NCBI RefSeq assembly: GCF_910589235.1
Contig: NC_060979.1
Coordinates: 744,001-808,000, forward strand
Length of the DNA stretch: 64,000 bases
From: Vespa crabro
Taxonomy: Eukaryota > Arthropoda > Insecta > Hymenoptera > Vespidae
Direction of reading: 5' to 3'
The position numbers and the translations under genes were made by a program. Position 1 is the stretch's first letter. Each line of letters starts with the position of its first letter. Below, in pieces: positions 9,752 to 21,189 of this stretch. A model generated the notes under the pieces. It searched no databases. It was not told the origin of the DNA and saw nothing but the letters and a program-made list of their open reading frames with translations.

Positions 9752-10580
9752 TAAACAAACAAGAGAACTTCTGGCATCTGGAATAATCCAGCCTTCAGTT
9801 TCGTCGTATAATTGACCAATTTGGGCAGTTCAAAAAGCAGAATCAAAGAAAAATCCAAAATGGCGAATGATGATTGATTACAGAGGTCTATATTGAAAAA
9901 GACGTTCCGGTCTGGTACTGTTTAAGATTATTAAACCAAGCAGAAATGAGTACTTCAACGATCGAAAGAGAATTATTAACAAAAGTATATGCGGTACATA
10001 TTTGTACGGGCAAGAATTTAGTTTAATCACTGATCATGAGCCGTTAGTATGGTTAAAATCTGTCAAGGATCCAACTTCTCGACTAATTAAGTGGGCCCTC
10101 AATTGGCTGAATAAAATTTCAAAATAATTTATAAACCGAAAAACTGCTAACACGAACACAAACGCTCTATCCAGGAATCCTCTCAAATTAAAACAGATCT
10201 TCCCAATTCATCTGTCAGATGAAACAATCTATAGTACATCATTGTATTCAAGTAAGCCAAATGTAGCAGAATTAAATAAACATCCAGAAAAGAACCACCA
10301 GTAGAAACCTCGACGGCGTTAGACACGCGTATTGACGATAATTTGAACCAGGATAGGTGTTGTATGAGGATGTCAAGTAGTGCTTCGAGTATCTCTCTCT
10401 CCGCACTGATTAAGGGGAAGCCGATGCGGACACCAGTTTGGAGGTTATGTTTGATTCTGCCTCGTGTTCGTACATTATACCGCCTCATTCGGAGGAAACA
10501 TATAGAGATTCGCGGAATCTAGTAGAATCACGCAATCGAATCTCGACTAAAAAGGATAATATAGCAATCTTCATCATCGT
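9748..10580 (+). pseudogene. Gypsy D pol: partial RT, RNase H, pre-integrase linker
   Basis: 9748-9900 reads NKQTRELLASGIIQPSVSSY, PIWAVQKAESK, WRMMIDYRGLY, the RT fingers; the palm with YLDD is deleted. From about 9920 the RNase H/tether reads LLNQAEMSTSTIERELLTKVYAV, SLITDHEPLVWLKSVKDPTSRLIKWAL, and later an ALSRNP-like end (three frames). The linker at 10290-10578 ends in RNRISTKKDNIAIFI, as before a Gypsy integrase. Stops and shifts abound. Its wording differs from Gypsy B and G2, so D is a separate family. Confidence 0.75.
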
Positions 10581-11163
10581 GCGCGGAAAAGGACGCAAGT
10601 AGAAGGATGTATGAGTGAGCGTGCGGATGTGTACCTGGACAGGAGTGCGATCGATAGGCCGCATAGGAGGGTAGCTCCTGTGCGGCCACCTCAAGCAAGG
10701 CTCCGAGCGGCTCGAGCGGTGCCTCGCTCACGCATCGCTTCCCTCTAGGTGTGAGTGTGTATATACATACAATGTGTGTATTCGGGCGTGAATGGACCTG
10801 GTCAGAGCACCATGGGGTGGGGATCGGGCCAATATGTATACAGTTCGGGAGTAATTGCTTCTCCGGGAGCTCGTGGGCCCCTGTCAAGTGCGCTGTATTG
10901 GTATGAATGGAGATGAATGAATGAGAGCAAAGCGAATATGGGCCTGTCTCACCGAGGAGGAGTACTGGGCGAATTTGAAATACGTTTATGCGCGATCCCG
11001 TCCACCCCCTCTCACCACAGCATGTTAATAATAAGGATCGGGAGGTTTTTTAGTCGGTAGGCGATCCGAATCTGATAGTATTCTCAGGCGGGTTGAATCC
11101 GACACTCTCCTAAGTACCGGGCTCTGGGGCCTATGAAGGCTTTTCCTCCTGACGAAAAAAAAA
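10581..11163 (+). mobile_element. R1 LINE 3' end fragment
   Basis: The sequence matches the R1 at 2968-5311 read on the opposite strand: the end of ORF2 (SAIDRPHRRVAPVRPPQARL in frame near 10640-10700), the 3' UTR with CACCATGGGGTGGGGATCGG, and a final GACGAAAAAAAAA. The 5' side breaks off in ORF2 at 10581. The 3' side abuts env. Minus-strand open frames across this piece are shadows. Confidence 0.82.
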
Positions 11164-12965
11164 GAGCATTAGTAGGATATGATTGCGCCACGCAATCCTT
11201 AAACATCACATCGTACTCTCTCCTGGATATCGCTGACTGCGAATTCCCGAATTTTCTACCAATCAACAACACCGTATACGTACAACTACTACAGACTGCC
11301 GACTACAACACTGTGAAAGTTCTACAATGTCGTGTGGAAATGGACCGCACTGTATTCCACTGTGGCATGCATTCACACACATCTATCGTTCACAATGGAC
11401 GACGAGAGTATTTGTTCACGCTAACGCATCACTTGTGCCAACAGTTACATTCTACAGACACTCTCTCTCGGACGAAATGTATTTATCTCTGGCATAAAAA
11501 AGAACAGCACTGATACAAGGAGCATCACTTTGAGTGCCACCAGGACAACAGATGACACTTATAAGGGCTCACAATATAGTGATTTTGGAACATGGGATGA
11601 CGTAGTGGTACAAGCATCTGTCAAAATCACGTTACGGGACTGTAAAAACAAAAGCCAACCAGGTACACTTACAGACAGAAACCGTTTGTGCATTGGACTA
11701 GGAAGCCTGCCTCGACTCAGACGGAAGCGAGACGTATTGGTCAAATATACCCGCCGCTTTAGGAAAATATATCTGTGGCTTTAACGAATACGATGTTCTC
11801 TACAAAGGACCGGCAACGAAACTGACACCCGCCGAATCGTTGCATGGACTTACATTGTACATAGTAACAACAAAAGATGTCACGTTCGCATTAACGAGAA
11901 CGAGCGAATTCATCTTATGCGGATATTCGATAGTAAAAACGGAACACCCCAAACTATTTATACTCGAAACATTGCCCGGAAGAACTTTCAAAGGTAAAAT
12001 GAGAACCTCTGTGGAGAATTTAGATTTCTTCGCGTACGTAAATTCAAAGTTCATTTACGTAGAAAGACACCTCATAACACAATTGAACGCTCTATACATC
12101 GAGATCACCCGACAAAAATGCGTGTTAGAACAACAAGTATTTAAAAAAGCTCTCTCACTGGCAACGCCAGCACCCGACGAAATGCCTTTCGCCTTAATGA
12201 AACAATCGGGATATATGGCTGTCATTGCATCAGAAGTTATCTATACCATAAAATGCGTTCCAGTAGAAGTCAGGATAAGACAAACAGAAGACTGTTACAA
12301 AGAATTACCAATAACTTACAGAAACGATTCTTATTATCTCTCGCCGAAGACACGCATCATCTTGAAAGACTGCAACGAACTGCTATCCAACATATACGAT
12401 CTGCATGGTACAGGGTGACACCAAAACTAGTAGAATCATACCTCCACCAGTGATCCAACCATTAACAAAGCCAAAATGGAGGTATATCGATCCAGAACAC
12501 CTGGGACCGAGTGGAATCTACTCCAACGAAGACCTAAATAAATTAAGATCTCATATAATGGAACCAGCCTAAAAACCTACTATTATCGATACGCTAGCCA
12601 GAGGAATCAGCGGAAGGTACATACACTCCGGAAAAATTTCACTATACAACTTAATGGCCGAAGAATCGATAAATAAAATCGCATCAAGCACGGCTCAATG
12701 ACTATGGGGCGCGTTCATTACACTTGGGTCAGCAAGTGCCGGATTTTTAGCCATCTTCTTGGCAATGACTGATAAAGTTCATCATCGATACACTTATCCA
12801 CGGTTATGCCCTACATGACATATACGGATGGAGCTTACACCTGTTAGGAGCACTATGGAGCTCGGTGACACATCTTCTTCTCCACCTAGGAAAACGAGAA
12901 AAGAAAGAAGAAACTCCGACAAGTACGGTAACCGAGGCTACAATCATCGACGAAGAAAAAGGAGA
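11164..12965 (+). pseudogene. env: Gypsy A env glycoprotein relic (chuvirus-type fusion protein)
   Basis: This is the body of an envelope glycoprotein missing its signal peptide. Frames at 11164-11513, 11530-11784, 11840-12418 and on to about 12965 cover the protein in order. Recognisable parts are an SLLDIADC block, the CGMHSHTSIV motif with HNGRREY, a TWDDVVVQAS strand, a membrane segment near 12700-12780 and a charged tail. Shifts separate the frames, so no protein is made. Type assignment (monjiviricete/chuvirus-like fusion protein captured by insect LTR elements) rests on motif memory and is moderate. The product would sit in the membrane and mediate entry. Confidence 0.75.
11165..11178 (+). 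repeat. R1 target duplication, copy after the poly-A
   Basis: AGCATTAGTAGGAT follows the R1 poly-A directly and recurs at 25447-25460 just before the R1 5' end. R1 elements commonly make a 14-bp duplication. Confidence 0.7.
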
Positions 12966-13077
12966 TTACGCTGCTGATGAAAGGAATAAAACATTTTACA
13001 AACTAAATACTTAACTAAGTAAAGAAAGAAGCTAAAATGCACGTATAATTACGCACATTTTTTAATAAGAGGGGAAA

Positions 13078-13294
13078 TGTTACATCCCTCTCCCTTCTCA
13101 CAAGTAAAAATTAAAACCTATAAATAAAAAAAAGCTTCTTTTTATATTACTATGTATAGGAATAAAAGGGGACACCTCACGCTTATGTATTATCTAAATT
13201 TTTTAACATTTATTAATCAAAGAAACGTACAAGATCATTACATATATATATATGTTATATTATATATAACATATATATTAAATAGGAAGATGTC

Positions 13295-13333
<39 letters not shown>

Positions 13334-13500
13334 CTAACACTATTATATGACACATTCGAGCCCGATCTAAAGGGCTCTTATGTACTAGATAGTAGTACAA
13401 ACTAACTTTATTATGAAGAACACAATAACAAATAAGTCATAAACATGTAAGCGATAAAATAGGGAGACGGAAAAAAACTTTAAAGTCATAGAAAGCGATG
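13078..13500 (+). repeat. Gypsy A/B LTR start and AT-rich remnant
   Basis: A purine tract (AATAAGAGGGGAAA, 13064-13077) precedes TGTTACATCC, matching the G2 pattern of purine tract then TGTTACGTC. Beyond about 13140 no similarity to the G2 LTR is obvious. The stretch holds a TA microsatellite (about 13297-13333) and no gene. Gag is absent: protease coding begins at about 13500. Confidence 0.55.
13297..13333. repeat. (TA)n microsatellite
   Basis: An uninterrupted TA run of about 18 units, with an imperfect AT-rich flank at 13237-13280. Confidence 0.9.
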
Positions 13501-14394
13501 CCGAAAAGTAAAAGGGATGCAGGAGCTCAAAGAATTGATATATTAAAAATAGATAAAGTTGATGATTATCTAATGTGCAATGAAACCAATAAAATAAACC
13601 TAAGCGGAATTACAAAAGAAACGGTGGGTACGTAAGGAACGTGCATCATCGACGTTTATGGATACCCCGTAGAATTTCACATTGCTCCCAACTCCTTTCC
13701 TATTCCACCTGGCGGCATTATCGGGTTGGATTTTTTCAAAGATGCTGCAAAAATACATTTTATTAAGGAACACGTAGAATGACACGGAATGACTATGCCT
13801 TTCGTCAAACCGAAGGAGATAACCATTCAGGCGCGAACCAGGAATATAATCAAAATAAACACGTTAGATAAAGAAAATAAAATAGACTACGTGCCTCCAT
13901 TAAAATTCGGAGAAGGAATTCACGTAGGCGAGGCTATAGTAAACAGTAATAATGGAGAGGCCTTCATAAAAGTGTTTAATACGAAAGCGGAAGACGTAAA
14001 CGTGGTCATTCCGAAAATCGAACTTCAAGATTTCGATACGGTCGACGCATGCATTGTACCGAGTCTAGAACTTAGAAGCACGGATAGAGATAAAGAGAAT
14101 ATAAGAGATTCTTATCTCCCCGGCTAAAACAATTCGTCGAACGTGACTAGTAAGTCCGGAATGCGGACCTTACCTCCCTTCGGGCAAGATAATGACGTAC
14201 GAGATATAGAACGACTTACGCAGGAGACCGAAATTTCGAAAGTTACACAATCGACAAAGGCCGCCACGAGTCCTTCTCTCTTCCTCTCCTCCCACACTCG
14301 CTCTTGTAAGACAGTCATAGACACAACAAGCGAACTCTACGCTATAGCGCTACCGAATATAGATTTAAAATCATTGAACGCGGAAGAAATTTGA
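13501..14394 (+). pseudogene. Gypsy B aspartic protease and linker
   Basis: The start near 13501 contains RDAGAQ, a probable relic of the D-T/S-G-A active site with Thr changed to Ala. The flap-side block ILKID and the closing IPPGGIIGLDFFKDAAKIHFI correspond to G2 protease at 38185-38450. From 13789 a 112-codon frame gives MPFVKPKEITIQARTRN, the linker into RT. Stops (13635, 13780, 14125) break it. It would mature Gag-Pol in the particle. The missing gag upstream and the damaged active site make it dead. Confidence 0.65.
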
Positions 14395-15032
14395 ACGGCA
14401 AAACAAATGATAAGGGAATCTTTGGAATTATTCCACTTACCGGGAGACAAACTCACATTTACTAATACAGTAACGCATAAGATAAAAACGGTAGATTCGA
14501 CGCCGGTCTCCGTTAGACAGTATCGCTTCCCTCCCGTTCATAAGGAAGAAATAAACAAGCAGATAAGTGAGCTCTTAGGGAATGAGGTCATTCAGCCCTC
14601 GACGTCACCCTACAATTCTCCCTTATGGATCGTTCCAAAAAAAGCAGGCGCGGATGGAAAGAAAAGATGGAGATTAGTCATCGATTATAGAATGTTGAAC
14701 GAAAAAACAAAGGTTAAAGGTTAAAGGTAGTTATCCTCTACCTAATATTACAGAAATACTAGACCAGTTAGGAAGCGCTAAGTATTTCAGCACGTTCGAT
14801 TTAGCATCTGGATTCCATCAGATCGCGATGAGCAAGGAAGACGCTCCTAAAACGGCTTTCTCGGCTCCTTACGGTCATTACGAGTTTACACGAATGCCTT
14901 TCGGGTTAAAGAACGCTCCTTCTACGTTCCGGAAATTAATGAATTCGATTCTCACAGGACTGCAGGGAAATGAGCTTTTTGTGTATTTAGACGATATTGT
15001 TATTTACTCTAGTTCTCTCTCAGAACACGTTA
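14395..15032 (+). pseudogene. Gypsy B reverse transcriptase, first part
   Basis: 14407-14724 gives the fingers: RQYRFPPVHKEEINKQISEL, SPYNSPLWIVPKKAGADG, WRLVIDYRMLNEKT. A 1-nt change and short duplication at 14715-14725 shift the frame. Then come PLPNITEILDQLGSAKYFST, FDLASGFHQIAM (motif A Asp), FTRMPFGLKNAPSTF and FVYLDDIVIYSS (catalytic YLDD) up to 15032. The gene is cut in the connection by piggyBac H at TTAA and resumes at 19088. The catalytic residues survive. Confidence 0.85.
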
Positions 15033-15585
15033 TTAACATTTTGCATTCGGCTGTCTCCTCTCATGGGACATTAAATATGATTAATGATTACGGTCAATTG
15101 AGTTATTTCAGCGCAACTTTTTGAAACATGCATGCTTCCCTGAAGTTTTCTCTTCAAATGGCACAAGAAATCAAATCAAAATATAGTAAAATTACTAAGA
15201 TATACACAAAGAAATGTCAGCGAGTTTTGTCGTACGAGAACGCGATAAGATTGCTCACGACGATCCTACCACTTCAAAGGCGTTACTTGAAAAGAGCGAT
15301 GTGACAAGATTTAGAAGAAAAGTCGGTAATGCACTATATAGTGAGATTTATAATCATAAATAAGCAAATATAAATCAAGAACAAAAGATTTCTAAAGCTG
15401 AACTTTGTCTGGTTTGAAGCGTTGCCTTAGATAGATCTAACGAGTGAGAAAATCGGAAAAGTGATTCTTCTCTTGGTAAAGAAATTGTGTGGTAAAAATT
15501 TCTTTGGTAAATATAATCTTGTGAGTTAGTAATAATAATTAGAAATTTTCAATCTATTTATTTATTCATATTTTTTATTATAACA

Positions 15586-16377
15586 ATGGCAAAACGTTCA
15601 AACGCGAATAAATCTTATGACACAAATAGTAGTGAAGATGAGCTTCAGGTAGACGTTTATACAGATATGTTAGAAAGAGTAACTATAGAAGAAAACAATA
15701 GCAGTGATAGTGATATTGTTCAAGCAACAAGGCGACGAACATACTGCATAGATAGCGATAGCGATGAAAGTAATACGGAAGAAAGCACACGGCAACATGA
15801 CAAAGTATTGTCAAGTGAAGAGTGGGAAGACGTCACTGAATCAGGCGTTCCTCCGGCTACGATAAATGTTGACTTACATAACGAAATAGCCGGGCCACAA
15901 CTACCAAATAATGTAAAAGAACTCATAGAATCTTTTACATTATATTTTACAGAAGAATGAGCAGACAGCATAATAAAAGAAACGAACAATTATGCCAACG
16001 AAGAAATTAGAAAGAAACAACTTTCACGGAAATCAACATGGCACAAGTGGCACAATATTACAAAAGAAGAATTTTTAGCTTTCATCGTCGTTATCCTAAA
16101 TATGGGATTGATTCAACTTCCGAATATTCAAGAATACTGGTCTACCGCTTCCAATAGTAGAATTCCTTTCTTTCTGGAAACATTCACAAGGGACAGATTT
16201 ATGCAAATATTTTGGATGCTACATTTGAAGAAACCCACGCATGTTTGTTCTGATAGGAAAACACCTGATGGCAGGCGTCAAACAACATATTATTGTAAAA
16301 CGTGCACTAATCAGCCTGCAACGCATTTTGGGGAGTGTTTTAGAGTTCATCACACTGTACAAAATTATAACAAATAA
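15586..16377 (+). pseudogene. Internally deleted piggyBac H transposase: N-terminus fused to Cys-rich tail
   Basis: 15586-15957 is the Ser/Asp/Glu-rich N-terminus (MAKRSNANKSYDTNSSEDEL). A single TGA at 15958 interrupts it. The same frame continues with WHKWHNITKEEFLAFIVVIL, LPNIQEYWSTASNSRIPFF and RDRFMQIFWMLHLKK, then jumps at about 16232 to the C-terminal CSDRKTPDGRRQTTYYCKTC and FGECFRVHHTVQNYNK. The DDD catalytic core is deleted, yet the Cys-rich DNA-binding tail is in frame. It cannot transpose; a binding-only protein would need readthrough of one stop. Confidence 0.75.
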
Positions 16378-16640
16378 AATATTGATTTTTTTGCAAATAT
16401 ATATTTCTCAATTTCAACCAATTCATATAAGTCCAATATCATTATCACTATTCCTACCAGGACCGGTCAAATGACCGTTTTTAAATTTTCAATTGGAATT
16501 TTCTACATTCAACGTAAGTGAATCGCCTTTAAACTTTACGACTTTTCCTCATATATATGTATGATACATTTTTCAATATTCACTTATTTTTTTATTGTTT
16601 ATTTTCTGAGAAAAATTTGTAGTCTGTCTTACCTACCACG

Positions 16641-16658
16641 ACCGGTCATTTGACCGGT
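16641..16658. repeat. Palindromic subterminal motif of piggyBac I
   Basis: ACCGGTCATTTGACCGGT has 8-bp inverted arms around TT. A near copy in the other orientation (ACCGGTCAAATGACCG) lies at 16461-16477, 16 bp inside the left end. Possibly transposase-binding sites. Confidence 0.7.
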
Positions 16659-17240
16659 AGTACGATTTATACATTTTTGTAATATTTATACATATATACA
16701 AATTTATACATTGTTTCTCTCTAAGACTCAATGCCAAAACTATAAAGTCGTTACATAACGAAAGGTAATGTAGTTGCGGCACGCTTTTATCCGAGAAGTA
16801 CCTTCCAGAAAATGGTTTACAGCACTTCCAAGTGTTTACAGTTCTCGCTCGACTATCGGGCTACCGGTGTTTATTTGCTTGATTGATATCCGATACGGTC
16901 CAGATCCTCGAATGTTTTTACGCCATCTTATCTACTATGACGTAAAATAAATAAACTTATAACTGAAGGAAATGTATAGACGTCTTCTCACGAATTCGAA
17001 TCAGTATAGTCTTGCGACACGAACAGAGTGCATGGAAACGTGAAAGTCACAAAGAGCATACTTGGCAGTCTTTTATTATTATTTTGTAATATTTTATATC
17101 GTATTACGTGTTGTAAGTGCAATTTTAAAGTAGTGAACAAGACTAACAATACGTCGCAGTAAGTTTCACATTTTATCTTTTATTCATTTTTTTTATCTAT
17201 TTTGATTTACATTTTCATATTTTAGTTTTTATTTTCTCCG

Positions 17241-18812
17241 TTGAATATTTACCCCAAAATGTCAAGACGTTTGAGGAGTGCGAATGTATTATTAGAGAGA
17301 ATAAATGATATCGATGCAGAATGTTCTGAAGATGATCAAGAAATTCTGGATATGAAAAATAATAATATGGAAAATTATGATCCACTTGAAACCGACTCGA
17401 ACACCGATGAGAACGAAGAGAATATTTCGAACGTACGTAGACGACGAAAGAGAAGGAGATTTTTAGTTAGTTCCGATAGTGAGAATGAGAAAGAGGCAAG
17501 CGAAATTGCGATGGACGGAACTGTTTGGCAGGAAGTAAAAATAGGGTCTAATCCTGGAAGAGCACCTGGTCATAATATTTTTAGGGAAACATCAGGCCCC
17601 ACTGGGTACAGTAAACGTAATATTACGAAAGGCGAAGTTAGGACGGCATTTTCTGTGATAATTGATAAGAATATAATTGAACTTATAAGAAAGTGCACAG
17701 AGGCAGAGGCATTTAGAGTGTTGGGATATAAATGGGAACTGTCTACTGCAATTCCTGCATTTTTTGCAATTCTGTATGCACGTGTAGCATATGAGGCTAA
17801 GAATATAGATATAGCACTTCTATGGAATAAAAAGTGGGGCCCGCCTTTTTACTCAAATACTACGAGTAGACATGACTTTACGGAGGTTATGAGATTTATT
17901 CGATTTGACGACAGAAATCAACGAAGCCAACGGTTACAAACCGATAAATTCGCTATGATTTCCAAAGTTTGGTACAAGTTTATTGACAACAGTCAAAATT
18001 GTTATAAACCAGGACCATATATTACTATTGACGAACAATTGTTTCCAACGAAAGCAAGATGTAGATTCACTCAATACATGCCCAATAAACCGGACAAATT
18101 TGATATAAAATTTTAGTTAGCATCCGATGTATGTAGCAAATATATAATAAACGGCTTTCCATATTTGGGAAAAGATGAAAGTAGAGAGCCCTCAGTTCCT
18201 CTTGGAGAGTTTGTCACTATGAAATTAGCAGAATCGTATGTAAGATGTATGAAGATATAATGGATGAAGAAATATAACCACGGACAGCTTTTTTACATGT
18301 CTACCTTTAGCAACAGAACTTCTAGCAAAAAAAAAACTACGATTGTTGAGACAATTAGAGCTAATAGAAAAGAGCTACCAAGACTGGCAAAACTGAAAAA
18401 CGACGACATGACACTTTTCTCAACCAAACTCTATCGCTCAAATAATTGAATATTGACAATTTACAAAGCCAAACCAAGAAAGAAAGTTCTAATTCTCAGT
18501 TCAATGCACAACCCCGTACAAGTTGAAGAAAATGACATCCGAACACCGGAGACAATTCAATTGTATAATAGCACCAAATGGCCAGAAATTATTCGGTAAA
18601 ATCTAAATCTCGGAGATGGTCTTTGCAAGTATTTTTTAATACCCATCGCAAGTATAAGTATAGGATCCCGTGAACGGAAAACATGTCAGATAAAGTATTG
18701 TAAAGATAATAAGACGAACAAAATCTGTCTAAAATGTAAAAAGTACGTATGCGGAAAATGTACAGTTGAGAAGCCCATATGTAAAAAATGCGACGAAAAG
18801 AATAAAATGTAG
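17241..18812 (+). pseudogene. piggyBac I transposase, mostly intact N-terminal half
   Basis: The first frame is open for 291 codons (MSRRLRSANVLLERI at 17259 is a likely start). It has an acidic and Arg-rich N-terminus, then GTVWQEVKIGSNPGRAPGHN, ILYARVAYEAKNIDIALLW and YITIDEQLFPTKARC, which holds the first catalytic Asp. A TAG at 18114 (after DIKF) and a shift near 18240 follow. 18264-18449 carries TIVETIRANRKELPRLAKLK, 18470-18600 PRKKVLILSSMHNPVQVEEN. About 0.5 kb with the third Asp is deleted. The Cys-rich tail KYCKDNKTNKICLKCKKYVC closes it at 18690-18812. Confidence 0.85.
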
Positions 18813-19087
18813 ATTACATGTACTCTTGAATAAAAGAAAATATATTTTTATACTGGTAAGCTGGCTATTGGTTTGCATTCAATATTGAAAAATATAAGTT
18901 GTGAAAGACCGGTCTACGTATACGTAGGTATACGTGAAGTGTCGGTAGGAATAGTCTTATAATATGTTAGTTAGTTCCAAAACCATACTAAATAATATGA
19001 TGGTCTGTAAATGCACGTTTCTGCCACAAAGTAGCGCTAAGTAGCTGATAGCCAACGTCCAGAATGGTTCCGAGTGCAAAGGGTTAA

Positions 19088-19489
19088 GTATCGGAAATTA
19101 TGCGATTGATTAAAAACCGCGGGATTAAAGTTACAAACCGAAAAATGTAATTTTATTAGAAAGGAAGTAACTTACCTAGGACACATAATAAGTTCGGACG
19201 TTGTGAAATCCGGGAAAGATAAGAGAGATAAAGAAATTTCCATCCCAGTACCTCACTCAGCTAAAAATATTAAGCAATTCTTAGGACTAGCCGGTTACTA
19301 TAGGACATTTATACCCAACTTCACAGAGATTAGTAAACCACTTACAAACCTTTTCAAGAAGGATGTTCCATTCAAATGGGAAAAGAGTCAAGAGCATTCA
19401 TTTAAAACGTTAGTAAATCTACTATGCCAGGAACCGCTTCTCCAATACCCTTACTTCTCGAAACCTTTTGTCGTTACAACCGACGCATC
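19088..19489 (+). pseudogene. Gypsy B RT thumb and RNase H start, after piggyBac H
   Basis: The reading continues from 15032: EIMRLIKNRGIKVTNRKM, EVTYLGHIIS (frame break at 19150), then NIKQFLGLAGYYRTFIPNF, TNLFKKDVPFKWEKSQEHSF and LLQYPYFSKPFVVTTDAS, where RNase H begins. It is cut again at 19489 by the LINE and resumes at 24352. The G2 copy at 39700-40110 is the uninterrupted reference. Confidence 0.85.
19478..19489 (+). repeat. LINE 1 target duplication, left
   Basis: AACCGACGCATC, repeated at 24352-24363 directly after the A-rich tail. Confidence 0.88.
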
Positions 19490-19740
19490 AATCAGTTCTT
19501 GTTGAGCATTCGAAGAAGACGGACGTGTGGATCGGTGCTCTTGTGACAGAAGAAAGACAATACAATCCCCCACGGGGAGAACGCAATATAAAAAAAAATA
19601 ACGTCAATTACCGTAAGACGGGTGCTTTCCTTTTTCACTTGTGATATTGTGTTAGTATTTTTTGCAAAGCAGACAACAAAATTATAAAGAATACGTGAAG
19701 TGGGCTCATCCGACGCCCCTTCACGGACCCAAAAAAAGCC

Positions 19741-21189
19741 ATGGCTTCAAGACAAAAAAGAAAGTTGAAGAAAAGCACTTCGTCGGACGAAGTGAACAAA
19801 TTACTAAAAAAAAATATCAAGAGCTTCGGCAATGAATACAATACCAGGAGCTTAGTAAGACTATTCGAAAAGAACTAGCAGGCAAAGATGCTGCTAGAAA
19901 CAATGAACATAAACTAGCAGCGAACAAAAAATATGAGAGGACCGAAGGGTTCCTCATACCAAGAAAAACATCATCCCCAAAAAGCACAGTCAGCAACCAA
20001 GGCCCAAGCTACGAATCTGATAACAGATTCGAGGCGCTATCGAATAACATGAGCCTTACAGAAGAGGGGATAAACGATAAGGTCAACAAGGCCACAGCTA
20101 GTAACAACAGCCAGAAAACCAACCCATAAAATCCGAATGCCTCCAATATACATACAAAATGCTAACCTGAGGGACATAATCATCTTGCCTAAAGAAAGCA
20201 AAATTAAGAAGGACTCATTTTTAATAAAACAAATAGATAGCGATATGACTAGACTGACAACCATAGATAGTGAAACACACGAAGAATGCATAATTATCCT
20301 AAAAACTAAAAACCAGAAATTACATACATTCACGCCTAAACACACAAAATGTAAGAACTTCGTGTTAAAAGGAATTAAGGAAGGATTCGACACTAATAAT
20401 CTCACAACAGCGCTTAACGCACTCAACATAAGAAACGTCAAAATAATTAAAACCAGCAAACTACTATTTGACAAACGAAACTTAGATAAGTATCACTTCA
20501 TAATCCAAATCGATTGCAACATGAACCAACATGAACTAATCAAAAATAAAATACTACTCAACCAAAGAGTAAGATGGGAGAAACTGAAAAGACCCAAAAT
20601 ATTCCAGTGCAAAAACTGCCAAAGAGTGGGGCATGCCATCTCTAATTGCAATATGGGGTACAGATGTGTAAAATGTGCCCAACCCCACGAACCGGGTAAA
20701 TGTAAATTGAGCAATTCCTCAGAAAAAGAAAGACTGAAATGCGCAAATTGTGGCCAAAACGGACATCCAGCATCGTATCTAGGCTGCCCATTTATGAAAA
20801 TAGTAATGGACATTAAAAAAAAAAGAGAAAGAAATAAAAGATAAGCGAGTAATGGATAAATTCAATAAAGTTAATAAATTCACGGACCCAAAAATCTCAT
20901 ACGCGAACATAGTGAGGAACAATGAAAAAAAAAGAAATATATCAGAACAAGATAACCAGAGATCAGCCATTAACAGGACCCAAGCAAATCAACAGAGTAG
21001 TCAACATAATTCAGTTTAACAACAGAAAATTAATGTCAATAATGATATCAACTATAATAATATAAATAAATTATTAACTATGCTTAAGGATAGTCTGATG
21101 AAAATTAAGGCGCAAATATTAGAATTAAATATCAAAGTTACCAAAAACACTATGAGAATCGACTTCATGGCTCAATGGCAGGTGGAATG
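19741..21189 (+). pseudogene. LINE 1 ORF1, nucleic-acid-binding protein with CCHC knuckles
   Basis: The ATG at 19741 opens a basic Lys/Ser-rich start, stopped at 19878. From 20137 a 235-codon frame holds a PRE_C2HC-like domain (HTFTPKHTKCKNFVLKGI through QHELIKNKILLNQRVRWEK), then CCHC knuckles CKNCQRVGHAISNC, CVKCAQPHEPGKC and CANCGQNGHPASYLGC. The frame stops at 20843 and a shifted frame gives a polar, Asn-rich tail and a possible coiled coil to 21189. It would bind element RNA. Two or more lesions separate the pieces. Confidence 0.82.

Larger units (their letters stand above)
5954..10580 (+). mobile_element. Gypsy D internal region, broken by mariner and piggyBac
   Basis: After the LTR come a leader/gag-like stretch (5954-6204), mariner 1, an RT approach segment (7432-7490), piggyBac 1 and pol (9748-10580). 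Joining across the TTAA of piggyBac 1 gives a continuous RT reading (EVNKQTRELLASGIIQPS), which supports one interrupted element. RT is internally deleted after IDYRGLY and fuses to RNase H. The sequence ends at 10580, inside the linker before integrase, at the start of an R1 fragment. Confidence 0.7.
16446..18956 (+). mobile_element. piggyBac I nested in piggyBac H, TTAT duplication
   Basis: TTAT occurs at 16442-16445 and 18957-18960. The related H' copy at 60188-60191 has the empty site with one TTAT. TIRs are CACTATTCCTACC and the complement of GGTAGGAATAGTC (12 of 13). Two subterminal direct repeats, CCTACCAGGACCGGTCA and CCTACCACGACCGGTCA, lie at 16453 and 16633. Confidence 0.88.
15033..19087 (+). 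mobile_element. piggyBac H, in Gypsy B RT, with TTAA duplication
   Basis: TTAA at 15033-15036 and 19084-19087 bounds the element. Ends pair CATTTTGCATTCGGCTG with the complement of the terminal CGAGTGCAAAGGG. A second family member sits at 58640-60317 with the same left 200 bp and right 150 bp. H is internally deleted and carries piggyBac I at 16446-18956; without I it would be about 1.5 kb. Removing H rejoins the Gypsy frame. Confidence 0.85.

Noticed and set aside
10183..10887. Long minus-strand open frames of 69-119 codons
   Set aside because: They overlap Gypsy D linker and the R1 3' end on the + strand; no domain is seen and the R1 match on + explains the sequence.
9750..13077. Gypsy D pol and env A as one simple element split by an R1 insertion
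   Set aside because: The R1 piece lacks a duplication with D on its left side, and its 14-bp duplicate partner is at 25447 instead; env A matches G2 and B, not D-type sequence.
13152..13337. 61-codon frame ending in a Tyr-Ile repeat
   Set aside because: Translation of the TA microsatellite.
20037..20970. Minus-strand open frames, rich in Leu, Phe and Ser
   Set aside because: Antisense of LINE 1 ORF1 with its zinc knuckles; hydrophobicity comes from the complement of Lys/Asn codons.
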